Counted from the first letter of the stretch, positions 23,859 through 35,210 are shown. The stretch is DNA of 64,000 nucleotides from Purpureocillium takamizusanense (GCF_022605165.1 NC_063075.1:310001-374000), one strand, 5' to 3'. Made by a program: numbers and translations. The notes: generated by a model not told the origin, from the sequence alone.

Positions 23859-25282
23859 GATGTGGTCCGCAGCGGCGAAGAAGCCGGAGGGCGAAGCACG
23901 AAAGAGAAGACAAAAACGAGAGACTGGGGACAAGAGAGCGTCAAGAGAGGTCGGGACTCAAAACACCATCACGATGGCGCCACGGCGGTTTTCATAGGGC
24001 TGCCCTCCCTCCGGTCCATGCGGCTCAAATCTCACTAACTCATCGCTCGTCTGGCAAATTTTCCCACCAGGCTGCAGCTAGTACTACCACTGCTAGCCTG
24101 CCTGGACTGGTCCACGACGGCTACTAGCTACGAAGTAAGTTAGCCTGCTGTGTCTGCCCTCTGTTCACGACCAGCAGCGAGAACGTCGGTGGGATGACTT
24201 GCCCCTGGGGAGGAACCAACTAACCCCTGCCTGGGAGGAATATTGCCTATTCTTAGCGTAACCCTCTGGCTTCGGCCGAGAGCCAAACAGGACCCAGGCC
24301 CGCTCCCGCCGCCAATCCGGGGGCTCGACGTCGCCGCCGGCGATCCACCGTTCACCAGGGCAGGGCTAGGCCAGGCCTTTCCCCCCGCGGGCCAGGCTCA
24401 ACGCCGCAGAGTGGGCGGTTCGGCGACTACTGGAATGGGGTTGCCAAGAGGCTCGTGAGATGAGCAGACGGTTTTCGCCGCAGGCACCCCGGTCCGAGCA
24501 GTCTGTGATGTGGTCAGGCGAGGTTTATTAGAGCAGGTGCCTCTCCCTGGCTGGATGTGTTGTTGGTGTGAGAGCTGTAGAGTCGTGACGCTGGCGTCTT
24601 GTCTCCATCCATGTCTCCATTTACAAAGTATCGTCATCGATATTACCCCTCCCGTGGCCGTCGTCTCTTTTGTTGCCATCAGCTCTCGTAGCTGTCGTCA
24701 CTCTTGTAGCTATAGTCACCAGACTCTTGTGGCCGTCATCTCTGTGGCTCCGATGACTTTCTGGCAGCTGCCGTTTTCTAGGTAGCCATTGCTTTACTTC
24801 CTAAACATAAAGTACTTCAGGTCATAGTTATTCGGCCCGTGGCTAGCGTGCGCCCACATGTAGAACCAAATCTCAGCGCTTGCCGTAAATGTCGTCCTTG
24901 TACCTCCTCTTTTCTTCAAGTGTCTAAAGTCCACTTTCTGTACAAAATAGGGCTGTTGGGCTGAGACTCTTGTAGGACCCGTGACAATATCCAAACTTGT
25001 GTAAGAGTTCGCCTTTTTGTGCAACTTGAGATGCTTTTTCCGAATCGCCTTTCCGGGCAGAAATGCAGACCTCAACGTGCTGCACTTTGTGAAAACGGTC
25101 CCCCGTATTGGGTTCAGCATATGATCGCCGGCGACTCAAATCAAATAATCCCCCTGCTGAAAACTCTGTCGCATTTGTCGCACTTGAACGGCTTTCACTC
25201 GACCGCAATGCATAACAGGTCAAGAGCTAAACTAACACCAAAGTCGCTCGTGGCTCATCAATGACTGGAATCATTGTCGGCG
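23859..25282. other. Intergenic region with an uncertain minus-strand frame
   Basis: The GC-rich part next to 23859 should be the promoter of the membrane protein. The AT-richer part (about 24780-25260) carries the uncertain frame listed separately. Nothing else is supported. Confidence 0.5.
24794..25120 (-). pseudogene. Uncertain coding remnant or terminal exon, unknown function
   Basis: A 108-codon frame whose last half looks protein-like: FTASAEIWFYMWAHAS followed by NNYDLKYFMF and a stop. A second frame overlapping it upstream (to about 25223) is also open and reads plausibly (HKVQHVEVCISARKGD). The two would need a frameshift or an intron I cannot place, and no start or signal peptide fits. 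I read it as a possible decayed gene; chance is a real alternative. Confidence 0.25.
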
Positions 25283-26210
25283 TCAAGTCGACGGCATGTA
25301 CACAATCATCTCCAGCCCACCCGAATACGGCACCGTGATTGTCTTGAACCCGTTTGCCGGGTCGCGGATGTATGCCAACAAGTCCTTGAGCAGCGCCTTC
25401 GCCATGACCGTGTTGTCCGCGAGTATCACCGCCCCCTTGCGCAGCCGCGGCTTGACAATCTCCAGCACGAGCAGCGCCATGGGCGTCCAGACTGGCGTGC
25501 AGGCGGTCAGTCAGCCTCCAGTCTCAAGTCATGGCCCGCCATTCTTCGCGACAAAGAAGCAAAGCAAGGTGGGAGAAGGGGGAGAGGGAAAATAAAGGAA
25601 AGGGGAAGGGGCCTGCGAGAAACCACTCACTGTCGAGCAGCAGCATGTCAATCTCCTCCGGCATCCCCTCGGCCACCTTCAACGTCTCGCGCACATCACC
25701 CTCGCGGAGCTCGATCCAGGGTTCCACCTCGTCGCCCGCCTGCTTCCAATGCTCGCGCGCCTTGGCCGCCTTTGTCGGCTCCTGCTCCGTCGCGATGACC
25801 TTGCCGCCCCCCACCAGCGCCGCCGCCTTCTTCCCCTGGTCCGCCTCCACGGCAGCGGCAGCGCGCGCGTCGGCAACGTTTTGTCCCACGGCGAGGGCCA
25901 GGTAAATGGTCGACACGCCGAAGCTGGTGCCCGCCTCGACGATGTTGCGCGCGCCCATGGCCCGGGCGAGCAGGTACATGAACTGGCACTTGTCCTGCTC
26001 GAGCGAGACGTACTTGTCCCGCATGTGGTCGTCGGCCGCGGCCGACCAGGCCGAGCCCCAGAGGCAGTAGGACACGAACACCTTGATGTAGAAGAGGGTC
26101 TGGGAGAGGGACCTTTCCTGCGACTCGGACGCGGCGTGCAGCCGCTGGAGGAGCTCGTGGACGCGGGCGCTGGCTTCGACGGCCCGGGTCGCTGTCTCGT
26201 GCGGCGCCAT
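25283..26210 (-). CDS. SAM-dependent O-methyltransferase (catechol OMT-like)
   Basis: Exons 26210-25631 and 25491-25283 give 262 residues. The glycine-rich SAM motif is NIVEAGTSFGVSTIYLA (about residues 88-104), with ATEQEP after strand 2. Splicing rebuilds IDMLLLDIWTPMALLVLEIV, the post-motif region that binds metal and substrate, followed by LRKGAVILADN, in which the Asp is a usual metal ligand. This is the class of small Mg-dependent O-methyltransferases. The intron is 139 nt with GTGAGT donor. An Ala/Gly-rich insert (residues about 115-135) is longer than in model enzymes. It lies next to a BBE-like oxidase gene on the same strand; such pairs occur in natural-product clusters, but no backbone synthase is present. 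Confidence 0.92.
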
Positions 26211-26991
26211 CAGAGCGGTCCTTTTTTTGAAGAGTTGTTTTGTTTTGTCTAAAGTGATGGACTGTCGTCTCGCTGTTTGTTATTACTTACTCGACCAGTT
26301 TAGACCGAGTCCGCGGGATGCCACAACTCTTCGAGAAGGGATTATCATGTACAAACATCGAAGACTATTTCACCTCCCGGTTCGACGGGTAACAATGTTG
26401 TCTGGCCACGCCCTTTTTAAACGCCCACCCAGAGTCAAAAGGCGGCCGCGTCGGACCACCGAAACCGCCGAGGTGGTATTGCAAATCGCCGGGCGGTCAC
26501 GATGCCTTGTTTACCATCCTCAGTCTCGATCCCAATGGGCCCATCCATCGTCATGCCATTGACGCTCTTATGCGCGCGCACCTGCGTCTAATCCCCCGTC
26601 TATCGCCGTTGCTCCTCCACTTATGATACGTATATGCAATGGCGCCTCCCGTCCCCGGCATCAAAGTAACCCGGCCCCGCGTCGAGACATGACCGCGGCC
26701 GCACGTGGAGCCCAGCAGACGGCCATTTCGACTCGGAGTTGCGCGGGTGGTCAAACGCCGGCCCGCCAGCCCGCGTATCGGGTCAGATTCGCCCGGCAAT
26801 AAAGGACTGTTGAGCCGACGCCGAAGTTTACATGGTTTGCCTCACACAAAGCCAGTAATTCCACTGCTACATTTTCCTAAGAGCGACACAGTATATGAAC
26901 AGAACGAAAGGAAACAAACACCTACACGGGCACAAAAACCTCGGCGTGTCAACGCCGCCTCAAAATACCGGCCCGATTCCCAACCCCGTTG
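26211..26991. other. Intergenic region
   Basis: Between the OMT start and the 3' end of the BBE-like gene, both minus strand. No gene seen. Confidence 0.55.
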
Positions 26992-29105
26992 TTACTTTCT
27001 CTTACAGAGACGCCCATCCGCCGTTTCGGCCCAGCGTTCATTGCCCACGCACGGCGCGCACCAAAACACGTCCGTCGGGTCCACCGTCCTCTTGATCTTG
27101 AGCAGCCGCTCGTAGTTGCTGCCCCAGAACGTGTGCTGCCAGTCCTTCTCAAAGGGCAGTGCCTGCGCGTCGTTCATGGTTAGCGTGGCTCCTTTGTGTC
27201 GTCTGTCGGGACTTTCAATCGCTGGCTTATTAGGCTTTCTTCACGTACCTCGTTTAGATATGCGCCCGACTTGGGCGTGAGCGCGCGCAGCGGCTGCATC
27301 GCTGCGTCGAGCCGCTTGACCGTCTCCCGCTCGGCCGTCTTGTTGAAGGGCGGGAAGCTGCTGGATGACACTGAAATCTCACATTAACAAGGAAAGCTCG
27401 CTTGAAAGAAAGATTCGACAAGACTGGTATCGATGGACAAAGACTTACGGGCGTGCACGTAGGCGTTTCGCCAGGCCGGGTTGACCGAGTTGCCCCCGCG
27501 GGGCTTCGCGTTCTGCACGCCCCTGCCGCCGACCATGAACAGCGCCATCCCGCCTCTCGAGCCGCCCGCCGCCTTGATCGCCGTCCCAAGAGCCCTTGGG
27601 TCGCTCGCCAGCGTCTGTCCGTCCAAGAGCCTCGACACAATGTAGGACGAGTTGCCGGCGGGGTTGTGGTCAAAGTACTTGTCGAACCACGCCAGGAACG
27701 TGGGGAACTCCTCCGTGGCCAAAAAGACAAACGCCTGCCCGGACCAGCGCTTCTTGACGGTGTCGTTGATCGGCTTGAAGATCTCTTCCAAGAATCCGGG
27801 CCCTTTGTCCTGGACGAAGCCGAGGCCCATGACGCCGGCAATGTTCTCGGGGATTCCTGGCAGGGGGACGGGGCTTTTCGTTCCGAAGCTGGCGTAGTTG
27901 TAGCCGGACAGACCGCCCTTGTCCATCAGGTACGGAATTTGGGAGGAGAGGTAGGATACCAGGTCAACGACGAACGGGCTTTTGGGGTCAGTGACACCCA
28001 TCCATGTCAGTGAAGTGATTTTGGGCGTCGGGTGCGTCCACATGGTGATTTTGGTCATGACACCAAAGGTGCTGCCGCCACCCTGGAAGAGGGGAATAGA
28101 AGGAATCAATCAGCATAGGATTCTAATACCCTCGAGTGATTTTCGCAACTTACACCTCTAAGGGCCCAAAAAAGATCAGCGTGTTGGTCCTCGTTCGCCG
28201 TGAGGACCTCGCCCAGCGGCGTCACAACCTCCACCTCAATAACATTATCCGCGGCCAGGCCGTACCGCGGCGAGAGCGTCGAGTGCCCGCCGCCAGAGAT
28301 GTACCCGCCGACCGCGACGCTCTTCGCGCCACCACCAACGATCGTCTGGTTATACGCGTCCGTGGCCGTGTAGATGTCGTACATGGCGGTCCCCCCGCCG
28401 ACGGTGACGGCGCTCCCGCCGAGCACCCTACCCGAGCCGGCGAGCTTGAAGCTCCCCTCGTGGAAGTCGATGCCGTTCATGTGGTGGACCCAGACCGAGA
28501 GCGAGCCGGGGGCGTTGGAGCGCCCGAGAAAATCGTGCCCGGACGACCTGACGACGAGGCGAACGTTGTGCTTCCGGGCTAGACGTCGCTCAGTCAATAT
28601 AAGTCAACAAAAAACATGTCGCTGCCTGCGCTTTCTCAGGCTCGCTCTCAAGCCTTTTACGAAAAATACAAAAAACAACTAAAAACGTACCAAAATCCAC
28701 CGCGGCCTTGACGTGCGTCGCCTCCGTCGCGTTGACGACATAGCTGGGGTACCCTTGGCCGCTGCACGGGTACCGCTCCTGCGGCAGGCACGTGTAGTTG
28801 GCGAACTGGTCCAACATCATGGACACCGGGTCCGCCGCGTGCCAGTCGTAGAGCCTCCAGCCCCTCTGCGCCGCCGCGCAGGCCTCCGCGCTGTATCCCG
28901 GCTGGTCGGGGTGGCACGGCGCTCCGGGTGGGGCCGGCGAGAGGAGCCGGCCGCCGGCCGAGGCGTTGAGCGCCTGCCACTCGCCGAGGGAGGGCCACGC
29001 CCGCGAGCCCGGCGCCGCCTTGCAGCTTGAGGTGGTGCCGGGGCGGCCTGCTGAGGCGGCGCCCAGCAGGCACGGGATCGATAGCAGGAGCTGTTCGGGG
29101 TGCAT
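26992..29105 (-). CDS. Secreted BBE-like FAD-linked oxidoreductase
   Basis: Flavoenzyme of the berberine bridge/glucooligosaccharide oxidase family. Exons in transcript order: 29105-28691, 28578-28154, 28082-27449, 27370-27249, 27162-26992; phases agree and give 588 residues. Signal peptide MHPEQLLLSIPCLLGAASA. The FAD domain has GYPSYVVNATEATHVKAAVDFA, then VRLVVRSSGHDFLGRS with the His expected to bind FAD covalently, then GGGAKSVAVGGYISGGGHS and YGLAADNV. Splicing rebuilds WALRGGGGSTFGVMT. The C-terminus has the BBE signature NYERLLKIKRTVDP. The Cys that forms the second flavin bond in bicovalent members is not seen in the GGGAKSV segment, so a single bond is inferred. The last exon acceptor (GCGCAG before GCACTG) is my best choice after a GCTAAC branch site. 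N-glycosylation sites fit secretion. Confidence 0.92.
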
Positions 29106-29190
29106 TTTGGCCAAGGTCGTCGTCTTGATGCTTTGCAGGTTCAACCACGATCGAGGAGACGCAATGCCTGTAGCTGCTGCTCGCCCTCTC

Positions 29191-29203
29191 TTATATATAT
29201 AAA
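29191..29203 (-). promoter_or_regulatory. Probable TATA box of the BBE-like gene
   Basis: A TATATATAA element on the minus strand, about 90 bases before the ATG at 29105. Confidence 0.45.
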
Positions 29204-29463
29204 CAAGTCTAGAATTCGTACCACCACTTGCGCCTGTCCTGGATCCCAGCCGCGTCTCCGCGGACAAGCCGGCTCAATGCGCGACGGCATGCGTCACCGT
29301 CCCCTCCATCGCGACATGACGCTCTATAGAGGCCACCAACCGATGAAAGCGAGACCGTAGATGCCCAGCATCTATGCCGCTGGGCCCACCTTTTCCCCGT
29401 CGGTCTGCTCGTTCCATCCAAAGCCGAGACAAGTTTATTCGCCCGACGTGTGGGCAGTGCAGA

Positions 29464-29488
29464 GTGCAGTGCAGTGCAGTGCAGTGCA
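29464..29488. repeat. (GTGCA)5 microsatellite
   Basis: Five perfect GTGCA units, with degenerate GCAGTGCAGA copies just before. Likely a variable-length tract. Confidence 0.9.
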
Positions 29489-30170
29489 GGCTACCATCTC
29501 TGCCGCTCGCCCTCGTTGGGGCTCGTTGCATCATACCCCATTAGGCCGCCAACATCGCCCCCGGGCCCGCGCGTGCACGGGATCGAAATCGCTCCCCCGG
29601 GACTGCTCTTTGGGGCCCATCGCGAGGAATACGGGGCTCCACGATTGGTGGGCAAGCGGCAGAGATGCGATCGGCAGCGTCACCCGTTCGAGTGTGGCTG
29701 GGGGGCACCGACCGGGCGACGAAGAGCGTGGATCCGGCCCATGAGGCGTCGGTAGTGTGCCCTCTGGCCGGGACGGGCTGACGTGACAGCCAGCAAATCT
29801 CCTGCTGTGGTGTGTGCCTTCTTTTGCGACGCTGGTCTTATTGGGGCCTGGTCCAGAGACGGCAAAGGGGGTCCATGGACTTGAACTGAAGGCGCGAAAT
29901 ATTCACGTACGAAGCACAAAGTATGAAATAGAGGTCTAGCCTCATTTAAGAAGCTATAGATAAGGTATTACAGCAAAGAAGAGCGAGGGCACCACGTCAA
30001 ACGAGAGTCATACGAGTAACAAGGACTGCGACAGAAACGGCGACATGCACAAGGGCAGCGGGGCAACGGCATTATATAGTATACAGAGTAGTCTGCGCGC
30101 ATATGCTTGTTATGTGACCTGCAAGTCGAAATTCATGGCCTCATAAATGCCAGCTCATCCTCTGCCAAAC

Positions 30171-32972
30171 CTACGCAAAGAGCGCCGCGTCCCTCACCCT
30201 CTTGGCCAGCGCCTCCTTGGCCTCCCCGGTCTGGTCCTCGAGCCAGCTCTCTGCCTTATCCACCATCAGCTCCCACGCGTCCTTGTCGCCGGCCAGTCTC
30301 CTCCTCAGGTACGCCACGGCACACAGCGTCGCCAGAGCGTCTCCCTGTAGGTTTGGGACCTTGGAGCCCGCCTCCTTCTGCGTCAGACCTAGCACCTCTT
30401 CCAGCTCCCTGCTCCACGACCAGCTTCCTACAAACGTCTGCAGCGCAGCCAGCACATCGAGCGGGCTTCCTTTTGCCTTTTCCCGTCTGGTACCCCTGCC
30501 AATCGCGCCGCGGAGCATGTCCAACCCCTCCTCAGCAGGGGACATCTCTGCTTGAAGTTGGAGGTCCTCGGCGCCGAAGGATGCCCCGTCTGCGTCGAGC
30601 CCCAAAGCACGAGGGCCCTCACCGAAGCCACGGGGGCCGGCTTGTGCAGATCGTCCCATCTTGGGGCTGTTGACGGACTGCAGGCCACCAAATCCACCCG
30701 GTGCGTTCATGCTATATATCGGAGCCGGTCGCGTGCTCGATGGAGCTGGCGGCGGGGGAGCCGCAAATGCCGAGGCAACAGCAGGCATAGCCATCATGCG
30801 CCGACGGGGAGCTGCGCCGCCAAACATGACGGGCTTTATCGGCTCTGGCGGGTGAACAACTTCGAACTCACCCAGCTCCTTTGCGTCTGCGTCACCTCTC
30901 TTTTCCTTGTCCTTGTCCTCTTGTACGGCGACAAAAGAGCACCACTTCCCGCCCACTTGGAACTCGACGCCGAGGCCGACCGCCTCACGCTGCACGATCC
31001 GCTCAAACTGGCCTTCGAATTGCTTCTTGAGCAAGTTTCCCTTGGTATCCTTAGCATGGGTGATCCAGCCCCTGCCCTCCTCAAGCTCCTGGATGGCCTT
31101 TCGTGCCGCTAGTTGGTGGATTGTAGACCCTTTGTCAGCCAGGGGCGTCACAGGAATCTCCAGTCGCAACGGGCCCCGTGCTGACGTGCCCGTCAGGATG
31201 ACTGACGTTGGCATCCCACTGTGTGAGGTCTCGTCCGATAACATTACGTACACCGTGGTGCGATTAAATGGGAAGAGCGCGGGAATCTTGAATGGGGTCT
31301 GCAGGTACCGGGGCCGTGGGACGGCAGGTAGGCCCTCGAATTTGGCGTCGATGCCCGTCTTCGAGTCGGGCATTTCCATGTCCTCGTCCTTGGTGTCCGT
31401 GTTGAAGAGCGAGATGGGTTCGTTGCCGCTCGGCTCGCTCGATTGGCTGGTCGTGCCGACATCGAGAGACAGCGCATCCATAACCTTTTCCACGACCTCA
31501 AAGTCTTCGTCGCCGCCGTCACCGTACTTAACATCGAGCGCATAGTCGGTAACGTGAGGTGTCAATGCACCCTTTAGCATGCGGATGATCTTCTTGTCCA
31601 TCTTTTCGTCCTCGGCAACTCGCTGAGCGAAGCCATTGCCTGCTCGTGCAACGCCGTTGATGAGCGCCGAGCTCGCCTCCTCGCCGACGCCAAGCGTAAA
31701 GACGCGGATGGCCCCCTTACTCTCCTGCACGTTGTCGTTGATAAGGCCGAAGAGCCGGTCGTGCTCCCAGATCTCGCCGTCCGTCAGCAGAAAGACTTCG
31801 AGATTCATATCTTTGTAGCGGCGCTGAAAGGTCTCTTCCAACGGCGTGTACATTTCAGTGCCGCCATAGTTGGACGAGAATCCTTTAACGTGGTTAACTG
31901 CGGCGTCGAGCGTCTCCTGGCTGTCGTAGAGGCGGGACTTTTCCCATAAAAAGGTGCAGCTTGAACCGAAACTACAGACGTTGAACCGGGCGCCGACGGG
32001 TAACGATTTGAGGAAAAGCTGCAAGGCAGCGATAAGGTTGGGTATCTTCTGGCCGACGCCCATGCTGCCACTGCGGTCGCACACAAAGACAACCTCGGGT
32101 TTGTCGGCTGGGAGGTTGAAGCGCGGCACCAGGGTCGCCATGATGGCGCGACGGTTGGGCAGGGTTGGGTGCGTCTCGAGCAGCGCAGTCGGGTTACCAA
32201 GGCCGTCGGCAACGACCTGAACTACAACATCCTTTTCGAGATGCGCGGATCCCAGGGCGAGGGTGGCCGAGGCACGGCGCAAGGAGGCGGGCTGACTCGC
32301 TGCGCCGGAGGCGGAGGCGGAGGTGTGGCCGATGCGAACGGAGATGGGATGCGTGGGCGACTGGATACTCGTGATGGAGCAGCCTTCGGCCATTTCGCAG
32401 TCGACGGTGATGCTGATCTTGCCGCCGCCGACCTTTATGCTGTCGAAGCTACCAATCGTCCTGCCGGAATCGTAGCGTGGCGCGATGCTGGTCGGAATGG
32501 TCAAGCGCAACCCATCCGTCTCGGCATCGTGCTCGAGCTCGCCGAGGTACGTGATCTCAACCGTGACTTTGGCGCCTGCGGGCACATTTCCTAGCGTGGT
32601 GGTGAAGACGTCGGCGACTCTGAGGTTCTGCTGCAACAGGGCGGCCGTCTCGCCCTTGCTCGCGGCATCATCGTACGTCTTTTTGGCGGCCTGCCTCTCC
32701 TTGACGACGCCGGTGATGACGCGGTCGCCCACGGTGCACCGAAAGCCAACTACCGAGACGCCATCGTAGAGAGGGAAGTCGTAACGGACCTCATTAAGCG
32801 CAGACTTGGAGTTGGGGTTGGTAAAGGTCTGCTTGAGGACGGTGCGCGAGGTGGATGATACGATGGTGGAATGGGCGTCGAGGTTAATGAGAGGCAGCCA
32901 TTTGCGGTGACTTTGGACCACGACAAAGCAGCCGCAGAGCGGGAGCTTGGCATAGTAGTCGGGTCGTCTCAT
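30171..32972 (-). CDS. VIT and von Willebrand A domain protein
   Basis: Single exon, 933 residues, ATG at 32972. Residues about 20-150 form a VIT domain (EVRYDFPLYDGVSVVGFRC, GVVKERQAAKKTYDDA, NVPAGAKVTVEITYLGEL). Residues about 290-460 form a VWA domain with a complete MIDAS start, Asp299 in CDRSGSMG, plus FLLTDGEIWEH and VFTLGVGEEAS. The C-terminal part has an Asp/Glu-rich loop, Met/Ala/Pro-rich linker and helices ending in EALAKRVRDAALFA, with a late segment typical of fungal VIT-VWA proteins. No signal peptide, so intracellular. VIT/VWA proteins act in protein-protein assemblies (inter-alpha-trypsin inhibitor and PARP4 relatives); the fungal role is not known. Long uninterrupted frame supports the call strongly. 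Confidence 0.95.
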   Translation of the reverse strand: MRRPDYYAKLPLCGCFVVVQSHRKWLPLINLDAHSTIVSSTSRTVLKQTFTNPNSKSALNEVRYDFPLYDGVSVVGFRCTVGDRVITGVVKERQAAKKTYDDAASKGETAALLQQNLRVADVFTTTLGNVPAGAKVTVEITYLGELEHDAETDGLRLTIPTSIAPRYDSGRTIGSFDSIKVGGGKISITVDCEMAEGCSITSIQSPTHPISVRIGHTSASASGAASQPASLRRASATLALGSAHLEKDVVVQVVADGLGNPTALLETHPTLPNRRAIMATLVPRFNLPADKPEVVFVCDRSGSMGVGQKIPNLIAALQLFLKSLPVGARFNVCSFGSSCTFLWEKSRLYDSQETLDAAVNHVKGFSSNYGGTEMYTPLEETFQRRYKDMNLEVFLLTDGEIWEHDRLFGLINDNVQESKGAIRVFTLGVGEEASSALINGVARAGNGFAQRVAEDEKMDKKIIRMLKGALTPHVTDYALDVKYGDGGDEDFEVVEKVMDALSLDVGTTSQSSEPSGNEPISLFNTDTKDEDMEMPDSKTGIDAKFEGLPAVPRPRYLQTPFKIPALFPFNRTTVYVMLSDETSHSGMPTSVILTGTSARGPLRLEIPVTPLADKGSTIHQLAARKAIQELEEGRGWITHAKDTKGNLLKKQFEGQFERIVQREAVGLGVEFQVGGKWCSFVAVQEDKDKEKRGDADAKELGEFEVVHPPEPIKPVMFGGAAPRRRMMAMPAVASAFAAPPPPAPSSTRPAPIYSMNAPGGFGGLQSVNSPKMGRSAQAGPRGFGEGPRALGLDADGASFGAEDLQLQAEMSPAEEGLDMLRGAIGRGTRREKAKGSPLDVLAALQTFVGSWSWSRELEEVLGLTQKEAGSKVPNLQGDALATLCAVAYLRRRLAGDKDAWELMVDKAESWLEDQTGEAKEALAKRVRDAALFA

Positions 32973-35210
32973 GTTGTAGGCAATGTGTAGGTGATTGCAG
33001 ATGTGTCGTGGATATGGGAATCCAGGGTGGCGGTTGAGCTGACAGCAGCGGGCACTGCCTTTATACGCGGTCGATCGCAGAGGGACTCGGGACTAGGACG
33101 CGGGTGTTGAGGATATCGAGCGACAACGAAGAAATTTTGCAGTTGTTCAGTATGTTTGTAGAGACGAAATAACCAAAGCTTGACGAGGCAGGCAGCTCGA
33201 TTGATGTACTTTATTGGCAAGGTTTGGCCATCGCCGCGTGCCTGCACTGCCTGGTGGAGCGCGGCCAGGCGGCGTCGGGAGGCCGCCTAATGACCTGACG
33301 GGGACTATGGAAGTGAAGTGCCGGGAAATGTAGTTCAGCCCCGGCTGCAGCCTAACGAGGAGCTGGGCAATGCAGGCATTCGTGTCCTTGTCGAGGCTTG
33401 TTGGGGAAGCTGGGCTGGGTCTGACTCTTTTTTGTGCGGGGTGGCGGGCGACGCGGCTGGTGATGTAATGATGCGATGCGGGGGCGACGAGGACGTGACG
33501 CATCGGGCAGGCGCCATGGTTCGATGGGGTACATACTTCGTACAGCATACGGAGCAGGCAGATGCGTTGTCCACGCTGCACAGCGTCTGCCGTCGCATGG
33601 TTTGTTTGCGCGAAAACGAATCATCAACGTTGCCTGAGGTTGCCGAGCAAGGCATCCTTCTACACCTCAGCAGCATCTTCAGGTATACGTGTAGCATATA
33701 CGTACCGCACATGAATGCCATCATCGTCACTGTGGGCAAGTGCTGTCAGGCCAGCAGGGTGGCGCCTTCCTGGTGTCGCTCCTGCACTGGGCAACCTCAT
33801 CTCCACTCACAGGCAACCATGGGCAGCCCTATAGGTACCTGCCGAGGTTCCACGTTAGCTGGTGCGCCTGCCTTGATTGGCCGCGATATAACATTGAAGC
33901 CGCCCGTCAGGCAAGGCGGCATTGCGACACGGACCCCAGATCTTCAAAGGCAACATCGGTCACCGTCACACATCTTCACGCTGCCGTACCACTTCCATGA
34001 CCTAGCTTTCACTTTGCAAGATGCGGAAGCGAGCCTTTATCGGAGAGGTCAGCCCGATAGCCTCTATTTATAAGTAGCTAATATCTCGATATAGTAAGTA
34101 AGTAGAGACCAGTATGGGTAGGCGGAGTGACTATAAAAATTACGAGGCGTATATTATTGTTCTAGCTACTATAGTTCTTAATAATCTTATTACCTTCGTT
34201 ACCTTTATTACCCTCGTTTACCTCGTTCCCCTTATAGCCATCGTCGCCCTCGTCGCCCTCCTTGCTCTCCTTGCTCTCCTTGCTCTCCTGCCTCTCCTGC
34301 CTCTCCTGCCTCTCCTGCCTCTCCTGCCTCTCCTGCCTCTCCTGCCTCTCCTGCCTCTCGTTGCTCTCGCACCTTTCGTAGCCGTCTCTATCTCTATTAC
34401 TACGTTAGAGCTATATACTTTACCCCTCGCTTCTATATAGGATATGTCGCCTCCTATGACTAAGTTGAAGCGATCGATCTCGGTCTCCGGGCAGTCAACA
34501 AGCTCATTATATGCCTCGTTGAGGACGAGCAGCGTCTTTTCCTCACTACGCATACCATCTATCTTACCGCTCGGTTGCCACTTTGCCGCGGATGCAACCA
34601 CGGCATCTCTGCTTGAGAGCGTTTCGGTCGACACGACATCGTGCCCAGAATGCAACAATTTCGACTGAATGCCCGCTTCGTATATCGCCTCGCCCGCTCA
34701 TCTTTGACCCGGGAAATGCGTTCCTGCTTCGGTCGCAATGGTGACAATCTGGATCTTGGTCATGCTGGTCGGTTCCAATTCATTTCGAGTGAAATGAATT
34801 AGTATGATATGAAGTGTGTGATGATATGAAAGGCAGAACTTGAGGCCATGCAGCTATATGTGCACGGAACTGCAGCTCTTGCCATGATTGCGCCATTGAC
34901 ATAGACATCACAGACGTCGTCCAAGGGCGCGGACGACAGGAGACTCACGCCTTCCATGTCCATTACCACGCGGGACTGAGACTTAGAGATCGGCAACGTA
35001 TCAGTCGTGCACGCGAACAGGACCTAGGATGAGTTGCACATAGTTGTGCCACACAGACATAAAACCAAACTTCTTCAGCAGCTACCCACGACGACCTCGT
35101 TGCTTCGAAGCTGGCGTTACCATTTCGACGAGGGCCAGCAGCAATATTACTTTCATATGTGAATACCATGTGTTGAATTAATCTCATTCTGGATCCCTGA
35201 TTTGCAAGCG
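32973..35210. other. 2.2-kb repeat-bearing intergenic region
   Basis: A TATAAAG element on the minus strand at about 33059-33065 may drive the VIT/VWA gene. From about 34070 the DNA becomes TA-rich and carries the minisatellite at 34226-34370. Minus-strand frames at 34444-34658 and 34799-35187 look faintly protein-like but cannot be joined into a gene. Confidence 0.5.
34226..34370. repeat. 9-bp minisatellite in TA-rich DNA (copy A)
   Basis: Tandem 9-base units, TTGCTCTCC three times then TGCCTCTCC about eight times, with diverged GTCGCCCTC units at the left. Because the unit is a multiple of three, frames stay open as Leu-Leu-Pro or Gly-Arg-Arg repeats. The flanks (34070-34220 and 34380-34440) are TA-rich and CA/TG-poor. 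The minus strand resembles the plus strand of the array at 38241. Confidence 0.85.

Larger units (their letters stand above)
29106..30170. other. Intergenic region with a pentamer microsatellite
   Basis: Promoter of the BBE-like gene at the left end and the 3' end of the VIT/VWA gene at the right end. Apart from the GTGCA repeat, nothing is supported. Confidence 0.55.

Noticed and set aside
34114..34440. Hydrophobic Leu-rich frame that looks like a membrane protein
   Set aside because: It is the translation of the 9-bp minisatellite; the opposite strand gives a Gly-Arg repeat equally well.
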